64,000 nucleotides of DNA, taken from Sphingomonas sp. HMP6. Lineage in GTDB: Bacteria > Pseudomonadota > Alphaproteobacteria > Sphingomonadales > Sphingomonadaceae. This document shows, in pieces, positions 1 to 8,441 of the stretch (position 1 is the stretch's first letter; each line of letters starts with the position of its first letter). A program made the translations under genes and the position numbers. Below the pieces are notes generated by a model that worked only from the letters and a program-made list of their open reading frames with translations, was not told the DNA's origin and ran no database searches. The stretch covers positions 2,993,501 to 3,057,500 of the forward strand of contig NZ_AP022672.1 of NCBI RefSeq assembly GCF_013374095.1, in the 5' to 3' direction.

Positions 1-410
1 TGCGCATTCGGGCTGAAATAGCCGATCCGGTGGCGCCAATAGAGCAGGTTCGAGACGAACCCCAGGCTCGCCAGGATTTCGCGTGCCAGCGTCGCATATT
101 CGCTGGGCAACAGCACGCACCAGCCGAGCGCCAGCAGCGTTACGCACACCGCCAGCAGCACTGGCACGATCCGGGTCGCGCGCATCGCGTAGAAGCGGCG
201 GAGCGAGAAGCGGCCTTCGTCGAGTCCGGTGACGATGATCTGCGTCATCAGGAACCCCGACAGGACGAAGAACACGTCGACCCCGACAAAACCACCGGAA
301 ACCCAAGTCGGGAAAAAATGCCCGCCGATTACCGCACTTACCGCGATCGCGCGCAGCGCGGCGATGTCGGCGCGAAACGTGGCGCGTGCTGGTACTGCGG
401 TATCGCTCAC
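1..410 (-). CDS. Acyltransferase 3 family (OafA/YrhL-like), N-terminal part
   Basis: This is the first 136 residues of an integral-membrane O-acyltransferase, cut by the left edge of the window. From a GTG at 410 the protein reads VSDTAVPARATFRADIAALR. It then shows the family's early catalytic-histidine region (GGHFFP, His about residue 31), the GFVGVDVFFVLSGFLM first helix and a basic FYAMRATRI loop. Proteins of this family transfer acetyl or other acyl groups to cell-surface glycans or lipids. The substrate cannot be told from this fragment. The start has no strong ribosome-binding site. Confidence 0.85.
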   Translation of the reverse strand, partial: MSDTAVPARATFRADIAALRAIAVSAVIGGHFFPTWVSGGFVGVDVFFVLSGFLMTQIIVTGLDEGRFSLRRFYAMRATRIVPVLLAVCVTLLALGWCVLLPSEYATLAREILASLGFVSNLLYWRHRIGYFSPNA

Positions 411-535
411 GCAAAATCCCCCTGTCGGCGGATGTGCGCGGCGCAGCACGGACGAGTCAATATTGCGCAGGCGCTGCCGCGCAGCAGGCGGGCTCCGGCT
501 GGACAGGCGCGCCGTGCGTCGCCAAGAGCGTCGTC

Positions 536-838
536 ATGGACGACATTCTTCCCGGCCCCGATTGCAAGACGATGGCGGAGGTCCGCACCGGCGTCGACCA
601 CGTCGATCGGGCGCTGATCGCGCTGCTTGCGCGGCGCTTTGCCTATATGGATGCCGCCGCGCGCATCAAGCCCGAGCGTGGCGCGGTCCGCGACGAAGCG
701 CGCAAGGCGCAAGTCATCGCCAATGCGTGCGCCGAAGCCCGCGCGGCGGGCGTGCCGGAAGATGCAGTCGCCGAGCTGTGGGAGCGGCTGGTCGAAGCGT
801 CGATCGCCTATGAACTGGCGGCGTTCGACCGGCGCTGA
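536..838 (+). CDS. Chorismate mutase, AroQ/PchB type
   Basis: A 100-residue all-helical AroQ-fold protein. These enzymes convert chorismate to prephenate for Phe/Tyr synthesis, or act as isochorismate-pyruvate lyase in the PchB branch. The typical pattern is visible: 'VRTGVDHVDRALIALLARRF' in helix 1, then AARIKPERGAVRD with the conserved Lys/Arg, then the helix ending WERLVEASI. I chose ATG 536 (MDDILPGPD) because the sequence upstream of it is low-complexity and unlike the family, although the frame stays open further upstream. It diverges from the acyltransferase on its left and converges with trmJ. A mutase/lyase choice cannot be made by eye. Confidence 0.85.
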   Translation: MDDILPGPDCKTMAEVRTGVDHVDRALIALLARRFAYMDAAARIKPERGAVRDEARKAQVIANACAEARAAGVPEDAVAELWERLVEASIAYELAAFDRR

Positions 839-851
839 ATCTCTCCGGAGG

Positions 852-1589
852 CTAAGGCCGTCGCGGCTGTTTTCCTGCCAGCGCGCTCAAGACGCCGCGC
901 ATCGTCCGCACTTCCTGCGCCGACCAGCCGGGTTTCGTCAGCAAGGTCCGCAATGTCCGCCGGGTGACAGGCGTGCGCGCGGGCGGGAAGAAGAAGTCCG
1001 ATTGGACCAGCATCGCGTCGAGCTGCGCGATCATGCCGTCAAGCTCCTCCTGCGGGGCGGGCGGAGGGAGATCGGTCTCGGGCGGTTGCGCCAGGCCCAT
1101 GCCTTTGGACCATTCGTACGCCACGAGAATCACCGCCTGCGCCAGATTGATCGAGCCGAATTCGGGGTTGATCGGCACGGTGATGATCGTGCGGGCGAGC
1201 GCGACATCGTCGGTCTCCAGCCCCGATCGCTCAGGCCCGAACAGGATGGCGGAGCGCCCCGGACCGGTGTGGATCGCGGTGGCGGCGGCGTCGGGCGTCA
1301 CGACCGGCTTGGTCACGCCGCGCTTGCGCACCGTGGTGGCATAGACATGTGCGCAATCGGCAACGGCTTCGGCCACGGTTTCAAACACTTGTGCGCGTTT
1401 GAGTACGATGTCTGCACCGGAGGCGGCAGGGCCGGCGCTCGGGTTGGGCCAGCCATCGCGCGGGGCGACAAGGCGCAGCTCGACCAGCCCGAAATTAAGC
1501 ATCGCGCGCGCCGCCTTGCCGATATTCTCGCCCAGTTGCGGGCGGACCAGGACGATGACGGGGGGTGGCGTTGCGGGGGGCATACTCAC
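852..1589 (-). CDS. trmJ: tRNA (cytidine/uridine-2'-O-)-methyltransferase TrmJ
   Basis: A SpoU/TrmH-family SPOUT methyltransferase of 245 residues, expected to 2'-O-methylate position 32 of several tRNAs using S-adenosylmethionine. The diagnostic motifs are motif 1 ([22 protein letters not shown] and R near residues 20-25), motif 2 ([15 protein letters not shown]) and motif 3 ([23 protein letters not shown], the knot region). The C-terminal part ([12 protein letters not shown] and following) is the usual TrmJ extension. GTG 1589 overlaps the nrdR stop in a GTGA; an ATG two codons later is an alternative. It is the last gene of the leftward rpiB-glyA-nrdR operon. Confidence 0.9.
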   Translation of the reverse strand: MSMPPATPPPVIVLVRPQLGENIGKAARAMLNFGLVELRLVAPRDGWPNPSAGPAASGADIVLKRAQVFETVAEAVADCAHVYATTVRKRGVTKPVVTPDAAATAIHTGPGRSAILFGPERSGLETDDVALARTIITVPINPEFGSINLAQAVILVAYEWSKGMGLAQPPETDLPPPAPQEELDGMIAQLDAMLVQSDFFFPPARTPVTRRTLRTLLTKPGWSAQEVRTMRGVLSALAGKQPRRP

Positions 1590-2062
1590 CCGCCGCCGAC
1601 CTCGTTGTGCGCCACCTCGCTCACCGAGCCCGCGAATTCCTCGAAATCGCGGGCTTCGGTGAAATCCTTATAAACGCTGGCGAAGCGGATATAGGCGACC
1701 GAATCGAGGCCCTTCAGCCCCTCCATCACCATTTCGCCGATCTTGCCCGATCGCACTTCGCTCTCGCCCTGCGTTTCCAATTGCCGTTGGATGCCCGAGA
1801 CGAGCTTTTCCAGCCGCACCGGATCGATCGGGCGCTTGCGCGCCGCGATCGAGACCGAGCGCAACAGCTTTTCGCGGTCGAACGCCTCGCGTTTGTCCTC
1901 GCTTTTCAGCACGGTCAGTTCGCGCAACTGGATGCGCTCGAACGTGGTGAAACGCGCGGCGCAGCCTTCGCATTGCCGCCGCCGCCGGATTGCGCCAGCA
2001 TCCTCGGTCGGCCGCGAATCCTTTACCTGACTGTCTTCATGGCCGCAAAAGGGACATCGCAT
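1586..2062 (-). CDS. nrdR: Transcriptional repressor NrdR
   Basis: 158 residues. This is the nucleotide-sensing repressor of ribonucleotide reductase genes. The N-terminal zinc ribbon is intact ([13 protein letters not shown] at the start, CEGCAARF around residues 32-38), and is followed by the ATP-cone domain ([22 protein letters not shown] through [13 protein letters not shown]). The length and both domains match the family. It lies between the small membrane protein and trmJ, with which it shares a GTGA overlap. No ribonucleotide reductase gene or NrdR box was seen in this window, so its targets are elsewhere. Confidence 0.96.
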   Translation of the reverse strand: MRCPFCGHEDSQVKDSRPTEDAGAIRRRRQCEGCAARFTTFERIQLRELTVLKSEDKREAFDREKLLRSVSIAARKRPIDPVRLEKLVSGIQRQLETQGESEVRSGKIGEMVMEGLKGLDSVAYIRFASVYKDFTEARDFEEFAGSVSEVAHNEVGGG

Positions 2063-2065
2063 CGG

Positions 2066-2317
2066 CTATTTGTTCATCTTTCGAAACGCGGCATAGCCCG
2101 CGCCGACCAGCGCGCCGGTCAGGATCGAGAAGGGCAGGATGATCGCCGCTAGCGCGCCGACCGCGGCCCCGCCAACGAGCTTGTTGCCATTTTCGCCGCC
2201 GATCGCCTTCGACGTGACATCGACTGCGCTGTCGAGCGCCTCGACCACATCTTCGCCGATCGCGCGGACGGTGGCTTCGAAATTGATCTTCGGTTTGTCG
2301 TCTGGCTGCTCGGTCAT
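2066..2317 (-). CDS. Small membrane protein, glycine-zipper-like
   Basis: 83 residues starting MTEQPDDKPKINFEATVRAI. The N-terminal half is a charged amphipathic helix; the C-terminal half is one long Gly/Ala-rich hydrophobic stretch (KLVGGAAVGALAAIILPF through GALVGAGYAAFRKMNK, about residues 45-78). I do not recognise a named family. It sits between glyA and nrdR with only a few bases on each side, so it is probably co-transcribed with them. The ATG at 2317 directly follows glyA's stop region. Confidence 0.7.
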   Translation of the reverse strand: MTEQPDDKPKINFEATVRAIGEDVVEALDSAVDVTSKAIGGENGNKLVGGAAVGALAAIILPFSILTGALVGAGYAAFRKMNK

Positions 2318-2318
2318 G

Positions 2319-3632
2319 TCATGCCTCCGGATAGATGGGGAAACGGTGACATAGCAGACTAACACGCTCCCGTACAGCGGCTTCAACCTCGGGGTCGCCC
2401 TGCTCGCCTTTCTGGCGCAATCCGTCGAGCACGTCGGCGACCATATTGCCGATCTCGCGGAATTCGGCGGGGCCGAAACCGCGCGTCGTACCGGCCGGCG
2501 TGCCGACGCGGATGCCGCTGGTCTTGGTCGGCGGGAGCGGATCGCCGGGAATGCCGTTCTTGTTGCAGGTGATCCCGGCGCGCTCGAGCGCTTCGTCGGC
2601 ATCCTTGCCGGTCACGCCGAGCGGAGTCAGATCGACCAGCGCCAGGTGCGTGTCGGTCCCGCCCGAGACGATGTTGCAGCCGCGCTCCTTCAGCGTCGCG
2701 GCGAGCACCTTGGCGTTTTCCATCACTGCCGCGATATAGCTCTTATAGCCAGGCTGGAGCGCCTCGCCGAAGGCGATGGCCTTGGCGGCGATGACGTGCA
2801 TCAGCGGGCCGCCCTGCAGCCCCGGGAAGACCGCCGAGTTGAGCTTCTTGCCCAGCGCCTCGTCGTCGCTCAGGATCATGCCGCCGCGTGGGCCGCGCAG
2901 CGTCTTGTGCGTGGTGGTCGTCGCGATGTGCGCGTGCGGGAAGGGCGAGGGGTGGAGCTTGGCCGCGACCAGCCCGGCGAAATGCGCCATGTCGACCAGG
3001 AAATAGGCGCCGACCTCATCCGCGATCGCGCGGAACTTCGCGAAATCGATCTGGCGCGGATAGGCCGATCCGCCCGCAATGATCAGCTTCGGCTTATGTT
3101 CGCGCGCCAGCGTGGCGACTTCGTCGAAATCGATCAGGTGCGTCACCGGATCGACGCCGTACTGGATCGCGTTGAACCATTTGCCCGACATCGCCGCGCG
3201 CGCGCCGTGGGTAAGGTGGCCACCGGCGTCGAGGCTCATACCGAGGATCGTCTCACCCGGCTTGACCAGAGCGAGCATGACCGCGCCGTTCGCCTGCGCG
3301 CCCGAATGCGGCTGGACGTTGGCATAGGCGCAGCCGAACAGTTCGCGCGCCCGGTCGATCGCGAGCTGCTCGACCGCGTCCGAGGGGTGGCAGCCCTGAT
3401 AGTAACGCTTGCCGGGATAGCCCTCGGCATATTTGTTGGTGAAGACCGAGCCCTGTGCCTCGAGCACCGCCTTCGACACGATGTTTTCAGACGCGATCAG
3501 CTCAATCTGCGTCTGTTCGCGCTTCAGTTCGTCGCGGACGCCGCCGAACACGGCGGGATCGGCCTCGGCCAGGCCGCGCGTGAAGAAGCCGTCGGGCTGC
3601 AGATCGTGCAGCGTGGTCGGATTGGTGCTCAT
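2319..3632 (-). CDS. glyA: Serine hydroxymethyltransferase
   Basis: 437 residues, full length. This PLP enzyme interconverts serine and glycine while charging tetrahydrofolate with a one-carbon unit. Visible family landmarks are [18 protein letters not shown] near residue 45, the Gly-rich cofactor region, [11 protein letters not shown] near 214 and the PLP-lysine motif [14 protein letters not shown] with Lys243. Its ATG overlaps the rpiB stop (ATGA), and the small membrane protein and nrdR follow. The rpiB-glyA-nrdR order is frequent in alphaproteobacteria (recalled from general knowledge). Confidence 0.98.
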   Translation of the reverse strand: MSTNPTTLHDLQPDGFFTRGLAEADPAVFGGVRDELKREQTQIELIASENIVSKAVLEAQGSVFTNKYAEGYPGKRYYQGCHPSDAVEQLAIDRARELFGCAYANVQPHSGAQANGAVMLALVKPGETILGMSLDAGGHLTHGARAAMSGKWFNAIQYGVDPVTHLIDFDEVATLAREHKPKLIIAGGSAYPRQIDFAKFRAIADEVGAYFLVDMAHFAGLVAAKLHPSPFPHAHIATTTTHKTLRGPRGGMILSDDEALGKKLNSAVFPGLQGGPLMHVIAAKAIAFGEALQPGYKSYIAAVMENAKVLAATLKERGCNIVSGGTDTHLALVDLTPLGVTGKDADEALERAGITCNKNGIPGDPLPPTKTSGIRVGTPAGTTRGFGPAEFREIGNMVADVLDGLRQKGEQGDPEVEAAVRERVSLLCHRFPIYPEA

Positions 3633-4087
3633 GCCGGTTCCTTCGCAAGCGGGAGAGAGGGCGCGCCGAGTTTGTCGACGCGGGATTGATGACGGCCGCC
3701 GGCGAAGGCGGTGGTCAGAAAAGCGGTGATGCAGGCCTTGGCCATGTCCTCGCCGATCAGCCGTGCGCCGAGCGCCACGACATTGGCATCGTTATGTTCG
3801 CGCGCCAGCGCCGCCGAGAGCGGTTCGGACACGAGCGCACAGCGCACCGCCGGGTGACGATTGACCGCGATCGAAATGCCGATGCCCGATCCGCACAAGG
3901 CGATTCCGCGCTCCGCATCGCCGCGCGCCACGGCTTCGGCGAGCTTGAACCCGAAATCGGGATAATCGACGCGCGCATCGCTATCGGGGCCGAGATCAAG
4001 CATTGCATGGCCTTGCTCGGCCAGCCACGCGGCAAGCGTCGTCTTCAGCGCGAAGGCGGCATGATCGGAGGCGATAGCGATGCGCAA
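3629..4087 (-). CDS. rpiB: Ribose-5-phosphate isomerase B
   Basis: About 152 residues if translation begins at the TTG at 4087, giving (M)[14 protein letters not shown]. The frame stays open well upstream, but everything before this point is unlike the family and this start gives the usual RpiB length. The LacAB/RpiB landmarks are SDH at residues 7-9, [33 protein letters not shown] with catalytic Cys65, and [15 protein letters not shown]. The enzyme interconverts ribose-5-phosphate and ribulose-5-phosphate in the pentose phosphate pathway. It is the first gene of the leftward operon and overlaps glyA by 4 bases. Confidence 0.92.
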   Translation of the reverse strand: MRIAIASDHAAFALKTTLAAWLAEQGHAMLDLGPDSDARVDYPDFGFKLAEAVARGDAERGIALCGSGIGISIAVNRHPAVRCALVSEPLSAALAREHNDANVVALGARLIGEDMAKACITAFLTTAFAGGRHQSRVDKLGAPSLPLAKEPA

Positions 4088-4246
4088 GGTCGGCGCGGTC
4101 CCAAATCGGTTGAGCGGATGCGCAGCCTTTAGCCAAGCGCTGCCGGGATTGCCACACCCAAGCCCATACTTAAACGTCGTGTCATTACGTTGCCATCGCG
4201 CAACGGGCGATTGCCGTCCCGTCCGCACCACCCTAAGACCTGTCGC

Positions 4247-4828
4247 GTGACGCTTCCCCCCCTCGACGCCGCAGCAGCACCCGACGCAGCACGCGCGCGC
4301 CTGGTCGAGGCGCTCGTGCGGACGGGCGAGGAGGATCGCGCGGCGTTCCGCGATCTCTATACGCTGACCGCGTCGAAGCTTTTTGGTATCTGCTACCGTA
4401 TCTGCGGTGAAAGGCAGGCAGCGGAAGACGTGTTGCACGACGTATATCTGACGATCTGGAAACGGGCAGGGGCATATGAACCCTCACGCGCCAGCCCGAT
4501 CACCTGGCTCGCCACGATCGCGCGCAACCGCGCGATCGACTGGCAGCGCGCACAAAAGGTCCGTCGCGCCTCGCCGATCGAGGACGCGCCGGAGATTCTC
4601 GACACCGCGCCTTTGGTCAGCCAGACGATGCTCGACGATGAAGCGTCGCACATCTTGCATGGTTGCCTCGACAGGCTCGACGAGCGCCAGCGCAGCGCGA
4701 TCCGCACGGCCTTCTTCGACGGCGTGACCTATGCCGAACTGGCGGAGCGCCAAGCGGTGCCGCTCGGCACGATGAAGAGCTGGGTGCGGCGTGGACTCGC
4801 CAAATTGAAGGAGTGTTTGGACGCGTGA
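4247..4828 (+). CDS. ECF sigma factor (SigK-type, with RskA-like partner)
   Basis: About 193 residues from GTG 4247 (VTLPPLDAAAAPDAARARL); the frame is open upstream to 4190 but those residues look non-family. Sigma region 2 is FRDLYTLTASKLFGICYRIC followed by QAAEDVLHDVYLTIWKR. Region 4 is LDERQRSAIRTAFFDGVTYA, with the helix-turn-helix ending GTMKSWVRRGLAKLKECL. Region 3 is absent, as expected for the ECF group. The TGA overlaps the GTG of the anti-sigma gene, so the two are translationally coupled. With the fasciclin gene this makes a compact envelope or oxidative-stress switch; the inducing signal is inference. Confidence 0.93.
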   Translation: MTLPPLDAAAAPDAARARLVEALVRTGEEDRAAFRDLYTLTASKLFGICYRICGERQAAEDVLHDVYLTIWKRAGAYEPSRASPITWLATIARNRAIDWQRAQKVRRASPIEDAPEILDTAPLVSQTMLDDEASHILHGCLDRLDERQRSAIRTAFFDGVTYAELAERQAVPLGTMKSWVRRGLAKLKECLDA

Positions 4829-5592
4829 GCGATCTTCCGCCCCGCGATCCGCTGGAAAGCGACGAAGCGCCCGACATGGCGGCGGCCGAGCTTGCGCTTG
4901 GCTTGCTCGACGGCGACGAGCGCGCGGTGGCGATACGCCGCGTTCTGGCCGAGCCCGGCTTCGCCCGCTCGGTCGAACGGTGGCGGACGCATCTGGCACA
5001 GCTGTTCGATCTGTGGCCTGCGATCGAGGCACCCGATCTGTTCGCGCGGATCGAAGCGTCGCTCGATCGCCCGGCCGAGGCACCGGTGGCGACGCTCGCG
5101 CTGTCACCGCCAGCCAAGAGCAAGCTGTGGCCTGCTTTGGCCGGTCTCTCGAGCATGGCCGCAGCGGTGATGCTGTTCGTTCTGTTCACGCGGCCCGTGC
5201 CCGTTCCGCCAGCACCACAAGCGCGCCCGACGGCGACCGTCGCCGCGGCGCGTGCGCCTACGCTGGTCGCTGCGATCGACGCCGACGCGGCTGGCGTGGC
5301 GAGTGCAACCGCCGTCTATGATGCCCAAGCCGGGGCAATGCGTATCACCGAAGCCAAGCTGGTCGGGGCCGACCGTAGCGCGGAATTGTGGGTGATTCCG
5401 GCCGACGGGACGCCGCATTCGCTTGGCCTCTTGCATGCGCGTGGCGGGACTGCGCTCACGCTATCGCGCGAAAATCGCGCGCGAATCGCGGCGGGCGCGG
5501 TGCTGGCGGTGACGGTCGAGCCGATCGGCGGATCGCCGACCGGGCTGCCGACCGGGCCGGTCGTCGCCAAGGGTTCGCTCACCGCCGTGTAA
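4825..5592 (+). CDS. Membrane anti-sigma factor, RskA/anti-sigma-K family
   Basis: 255 residues. The cytoplasmic N-terminal domain (about 1-95: AAAELALGLLDGDERAVAIR, then VERWRTHLAQLFDLW) has the look of a sigma-binding anti-sigma domain. One transmembrane helix follows at about 101-121, then a Pro/Ala-rich spacer and an RskA-type periplasmic domain (SAELWVIPADGTPHSLGLL, LAVTVEPIGGSPTGLPTGPV). By family analogy it holds the adjacent sigma factor at the membrane and releases it after proteolysis. Start GTG 4825 is inside the sigma gene's stop (GTGA overlap). Confidence 0.9.
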   Translation: MSDLPPRDPLESDEAPDMAAAELALGLLDGDERAVAIRRVLAEPGFARSVERWRTHLAQLFDLWPAIEAPDLFARIEASLDRPAEAPVATLALSPPAKSKLWPALAGLSSMAAAVMLFVLFTRPVPVPPAPQARPTATVAAARAPTLVAAIDADAAGVASATAVYDAQAGAMRITEAKLVGADRSAELWVIPADGTPHSLGLLHARGGTALTLSRENRARIAAGAVLAVTVEPIGGSPTGLPTGPVVAKGSLTAV

Positions 5593-5684
5593 ACTTTCTC
5601 CCACGCCGGTGCATCCGGCGGTGGTGCCTCCGCGTAGCTGATCGTGCGTCCGGTTTCGGACGTATCAGCAGGAGACTTACCGTC

Positions 5685-6242
5685 ATGACCCGCACCTTCC
5701 GTGCTTCGCTTCTTGCCGCCACGATCGTTCTGAGCGGCGCATCGCTTGCACAAGCCAAGACCAGCAACCCGATGGTTGGTGGCGCCGCGATGTATCCGAC
5801 CAAAAACATCGTTGAAAATGCCGTCAATTCGAAGGACCACACCACGCTGGTCGCCGCAGTCAAGGCCGCTGGCCTGGTCGACACGCTGATGAGCGCCGGC
5901 CCCTTCACCGTCTTCGCACCCACCAATGCCGCCTTTGCCAAGCTGCCGGCCGGTACGGTCGAGACGCTGGTCAAGCCCGAGAACAAGGCGACACTGACCA
6001 CGATCCTGACCTATCACGTCGTCCCCGGCCGCATCTCCGCCGCCGACATCGCGGCGTCGGCCAAGGCGCATCGCGGCGTCGCCAGCTACACCACCGTTCA
6101 GGGTGGCACGCTGACCTTCAAGAAGGGCATGAAGGGTTGGACGATCACCGATGCCAAGGGCAACACCGGCAAGATCACGATCGCCAACGTAATGCAGTCG
6201 AACGGCGTGATTCACGTCATCGATACGGTGATGATGCCGTAA
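5685..6242 (+). CDS. Secreted fasciclin (FAS1) domain protein
   Basis: 185 residues, with a Sec signal peptide of about 24 residues ending in AQA before KTSNPM. The rest is a single FAS1 domain: the H1 region PFTVFAPTNAAFAKLPAGTV, ILTYHVVPGRI, and the H2 end VIHVIDTVMMP. FAS1 proteins are periplasmic or surface adhesion-like proteins. An AGGAGA ribosome-binding site lies about ten bases before the ATG. It follows the sigma/anti-sigma pair by 92 bases, so it is probably a regulon target encoded in the same locus. That pairing is common, but the regulation itself is inference. Confidence 0.93.
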   Translation: MTRTFRASLLAATIVLSGASLAQAKTSNPMVGGAAMYPTKNIVENAVNSKDHTTLVAAVKAAGLVDTLMSAGPFTVFAPTNAAFAKLPAGTVETLVKPENKATLTTILTYHVVPGRISAADIAASAKAHRGVASYTTVQGGTLTFKKGMKGWTITDAKGNTGKITIANVMQSNGVIHVIDTVMMP

Positions 6243-6290
6243 TTTTTTGTGTCCGTCGCATCCTTTGGTGCGGCGGTCGCGTATAAAGAA

Positions 6291-6408
6291 CTGTCCCTGT
6301 CCCAAGCAGGGGTGAGTACCCGTTCGCCGGATCCCCTCCTTTGCGGCGAATGGAAGGTGTAAACGGACCTGTCGGCACCCCCCTTCCGCCGGCAGGTCCT
6401 TTTCTTTT
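6291..6408 (+). promoter_or_regulatory. Structured leader / candidate attenuator or sRNA upstream of btaA
   Basis: The 268-base gap between the fasciclin gene and btaA holds a compact fold. Hairpin 1 is CCCTG 6295-6299 with CAGGG 6307-6311. Hairpin 2 is TTCGCCG 6323-6329 with CGGCGAA 6344-6350 (7 perfect pairs). Then comes an intrinsic terminator at 6365-6408. GTCC at 6293-6297 can also pair with GGAC at 6365-6368, inside the terminator's 5' arm, so the two folds may exclude each other. A 16-codon reading frame (GTG 6312 to TAA 6360-6362) ends two bases before the terminator. A TATAAA lies at 6282. It matched no riboswitch class I know. Confidence 0.45.
6365..6408 (+). terminator. Intrinsic terminator
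   Basis: A 12-base-pair stem, GGACCTGTCGGC (6365-6376) with GCCGGCAGGTCC (6388-6399), containing one G-U pair and an 11-base loop. It is followed by TTTTCTTTT. It either ends the fasciclin transcript or acts as an attenuator 100 bases before btaA. Confidence 0.88.
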
Positions 6409-6510
6409 CGACGCAAGACCGTCATGGAAGCGTCACCGGATCGTCGTAGCGCGCGGGCATCGTCCGCTCTTGCGTCGCAGGACATGGACATCCGGCAGGA
6501 GAGAAGTGCC

Positions 6511-7773
6511 ATGGCCAATGCCATCCGATCGCTCAGGGACCGTATGGGACAGGACGGCAGAAAAGCCGCCAAGAACCGCGCCGTCCGCACCGCCGTGCAC
6601 CAGCACAAGCATCTGACGAAGCAGGGTATCCTCGAACGCGCCTTTACCTTCGCGTTCCGCGGGCTGGTCTATGCGCAGATCTGGGAGGATCCGGCGGTCG
6701 ACATGGAGGCGCTGGCGATCACGCCCGACAGCCATGTCGTGACGATCGCGTCGGGTGGCTGCAACATGATGTCGTATCTGACCGCCAACCCGCGCGCGAT
6801 CACTGCGGTCGATCTCAACACCGCGCACATCGCGCTCAACAAGCTGAAGCTCGTGGCGGCGCGGCATTTGCCGAATTACGAGGCGTTCCACCGGTTTTTC
6901 GCGCAAGCCAACAGCCGTCAGAACGTGATCGCCTATCGTACCTTCATTCGCCCGCATCTTGATGACGCGACGCTCGCCTATTGGGAGGGCCGCGACATGA
7001 TCGGGCGGCGGCGGATCGGCGGGTTTGCCCGCAACGTCTACAAGCGCGGGCTACTCGGGAATTTCATCGGGGTCGCGCATCTGCTCGCGCGGTTGAACGG
7101 GGTGAACCCGAAGATCCTGCTCAAGGCCAAGTCGATCGAGGAGCAGCGCGAGATTTTCGATCGCGAGTTCGCGCCATTCTTCGACAAGGGCTTCATCAAA
7201 TGGATCACCGATCAGCCCGCCTCGCTGTTCGGCCTGGGCATCCCGCCCGCGCAATATGAAGCGCTGGCAGGGGACGAGAAGATGGCGGTCGTATTGCGCG
7301 AGCGCCTGGAGAAGCTCGCCTGCGATTTCGACATCAAGGATAATTATTTCGCGTGGCAGGCGTTCGGGCGCGGTTATGGCGAGGGGCCGTCGGCCCCGCT
7401 GCCGCCCTATCTCCAGCGCGACCATTATGCCGAGATCGTCGCGCGCGCCGAGCGGATCGAAGTGCGGCACACCAATTTCACCGATTATCTGCGCAGCTGC
7501 GGCGATGCGAGCCTCGATCGCTACATCCTGCTCGATGCGCAGGATTGGATGACCGATGCGCAATTGACCGATTTGTGGAGCGAGATCACGCGCACCGCGA
7601 AGCCGGATGCGCGCGTGCTGTTCCGCACGGCAGGCGCACCGACCATCCTGCCTGGCCGCGTGCCCGATGCCATCCTCGGCCAATGGGATTACCGTGCCGA
7701 TGACTCGCTCGATTACACACGGCGCGATCGGTCCTCGATCTATGGCGGCGTCCATCTCTACGTCTTGAGGTGA
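6511..7773 (+). CDS. btaA: BtaA: SAM:diacylglycerol 3-amino-3-carboxypropyltransferase
   Basis: 420 residues. BtaA transfers the 3-amino-3-carboxypropyl group of S-adenosylmethionine to diacylglycerol, the first step of betaine lipid (DGTS) synthesis at the inner membrane. Family features include the N-terminal FRGLVYAQIWEDPAVDMEAL, the SAM-binding VVTIASGGCNMMSYL, and AVDLNTAHIALNKLKL. I start it at ATG 6511 (MANAIRSLRDRMG), which has AGGAGAGA 7 bases upstream; in-frame ATGs at 6424 and 6484 lack this. The stop overlaps btaB by 4 bases, and the methyltransferase partner next door strongly supports the call. Confidence 0.93.
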   Translation: MANAIRSLRDRMGQDGRKAAKNRAVRTAVHQHKHLTKQGILERAFTFAFRGLVYAQIWEDPAVDMEALAITPDSHVVTIASGGCNMMSYLTANPRAITAVDLNTAHIALNKLKLVAARHLPNYEAFHRFFAQANSRQNVIAYRTFIRPHLDDATLAYWEGRDMIGRRRIGGFARNVYKRGLLGNFIGVAHLLARLNGVNPKILLKAKSIEEQREIFDREFAPFFDKGFIKWITDQPASLFGLGIPPAQYEALAGDEKMAVVLRERLEKLACDFDIKDNYFAWQAFGRGYGEGPSAPLPPYLQRDHYAEIVARAERIEVRHTNFTDYLRSCGDASLDRYILLDAQDWMTDAQLTDLWSEITRTAKPDARVLFRTAGAPTILPGRVPDAILGQWDYRADDSLDYTRRDRSSIYGGVHLYVLR

Positions 7774-8441
7774 GCAGTAGCGTTATGGAATCGGGCCACG
7801 CGGGGCATATGGATGCGATCTATCGGACGCAGCGCCATTTCTATGATCTCACCCGCAAATATTATCTGCTCGGCCGCGATGCGCTGATCGCCGGGATCGC
7901 GCCGCCGGCCGGGGGTACGGTGCTTGAAATCGGCTGCGGCACGGGGCGCAATCTGATCGCGGCGGCGCGGGCGTGGCCCGATGCGCGCTTCTTCGGCATC
8001 GATATTTCGGAGGCGATGCTGGAAACCGCGCGCGCCAAGGTGGCAAAGGCGGGGCTGTCCGACCGAATTGTGCTCGCGCAGGGCGATGCGACCGGGTTCG
8101 ATGCGCAGGCTCTGTTCGGTGTGGCCGCATTCGACCGGGTGTTCCAAAGCTATACCCTGTCGATGATTCCCGATTGGCGGGGCGCGATCCGCGAGGCGGC
8201 GGGCAAGCTTGCCCCCGGTGGTCGGCTCGATGTGGTTGATTTCGGGCAGCAGGAGCGCTTGCCGCGCGCGTTTCGCGCCGGGCTGTTCGCGTGGCTCGCC
8301 AAGTTCGATGTCGCCCCACGTGCAACGTTGCAGCCTGCCCTGATCGAAGCTGCGAGCGAAGTCGGCGGGAGCGCCCGCTTCGCGCCGCTATATCGCGGCT
8401 ATGCCTGGTCGGGGCGAATCTCGCGGGGCACAAAAGAGTGA
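7770..8441 (+). CDS. btaB: BtaB: diacylglyceryl-homoserine N-methyltransferase
   Basis: 223 residues from GTG 7770, sharing a GTGA with btaA. It is a class I SAM methyltransferase: motif I VLEIGCGTGRNLIAAARAW, acidic FFGIDISEAMLE, then FQSYTLSMIPDWRGAIRE and APGGRLDVVDFG. The N-terminal MDAIYRTQRHFYDLTRKYY is typical of BtaB and PmtA-like lipid methyltransferases. It would add three methyl groups to the amine left by BtaA, giving the phosphate-free lipid DGTS. Its neighbour decides BtaB over a generic phospholipid methyltransferase. Confidence 0.9.
   Translation: MSSSVMESGHAGHMDAIYRTQRHFYDLTRKYYLLGRDALIAGIAPPAGGTVLEIGCGTGRNLIAAARAWPDARFFGIDISEAMLETARAKVAKAGLSDRIVLAQGDATGFDAQALFGVAAFDRVFQSYTLSMIPDWRGAIREAAGKLAPGGRLDVVDFGQQERLPRAFRAGLFAWLAKFDVAPRATLQPALIEAASEVGGSARFAPLYRGYAWSGRISRGTKE

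Noticed and set aside
6248..6280. Hairpin after the fasciclin stop as a terminator
   Set aside because: The T-run precedes rather than follows the stem on the coding strand; the real T-tract terminator is at 6365-6408.
6281..6320. Pho box upstream of btaA
   Set aside because: The CTGTCCCTGTCCC repeat has a 6-base period; PhoB sites are 7-base repeats 11 bases apart. No valid box was seen.
6291..6370. Known SAM-family riboswitch before btaA
   Set aside because: The SAM-II/V core GATTTAA...GCTAAAAAGGG-type pattern and the SAM-I/IV fold elements I know are absent. It remains a candidate of unknown class.
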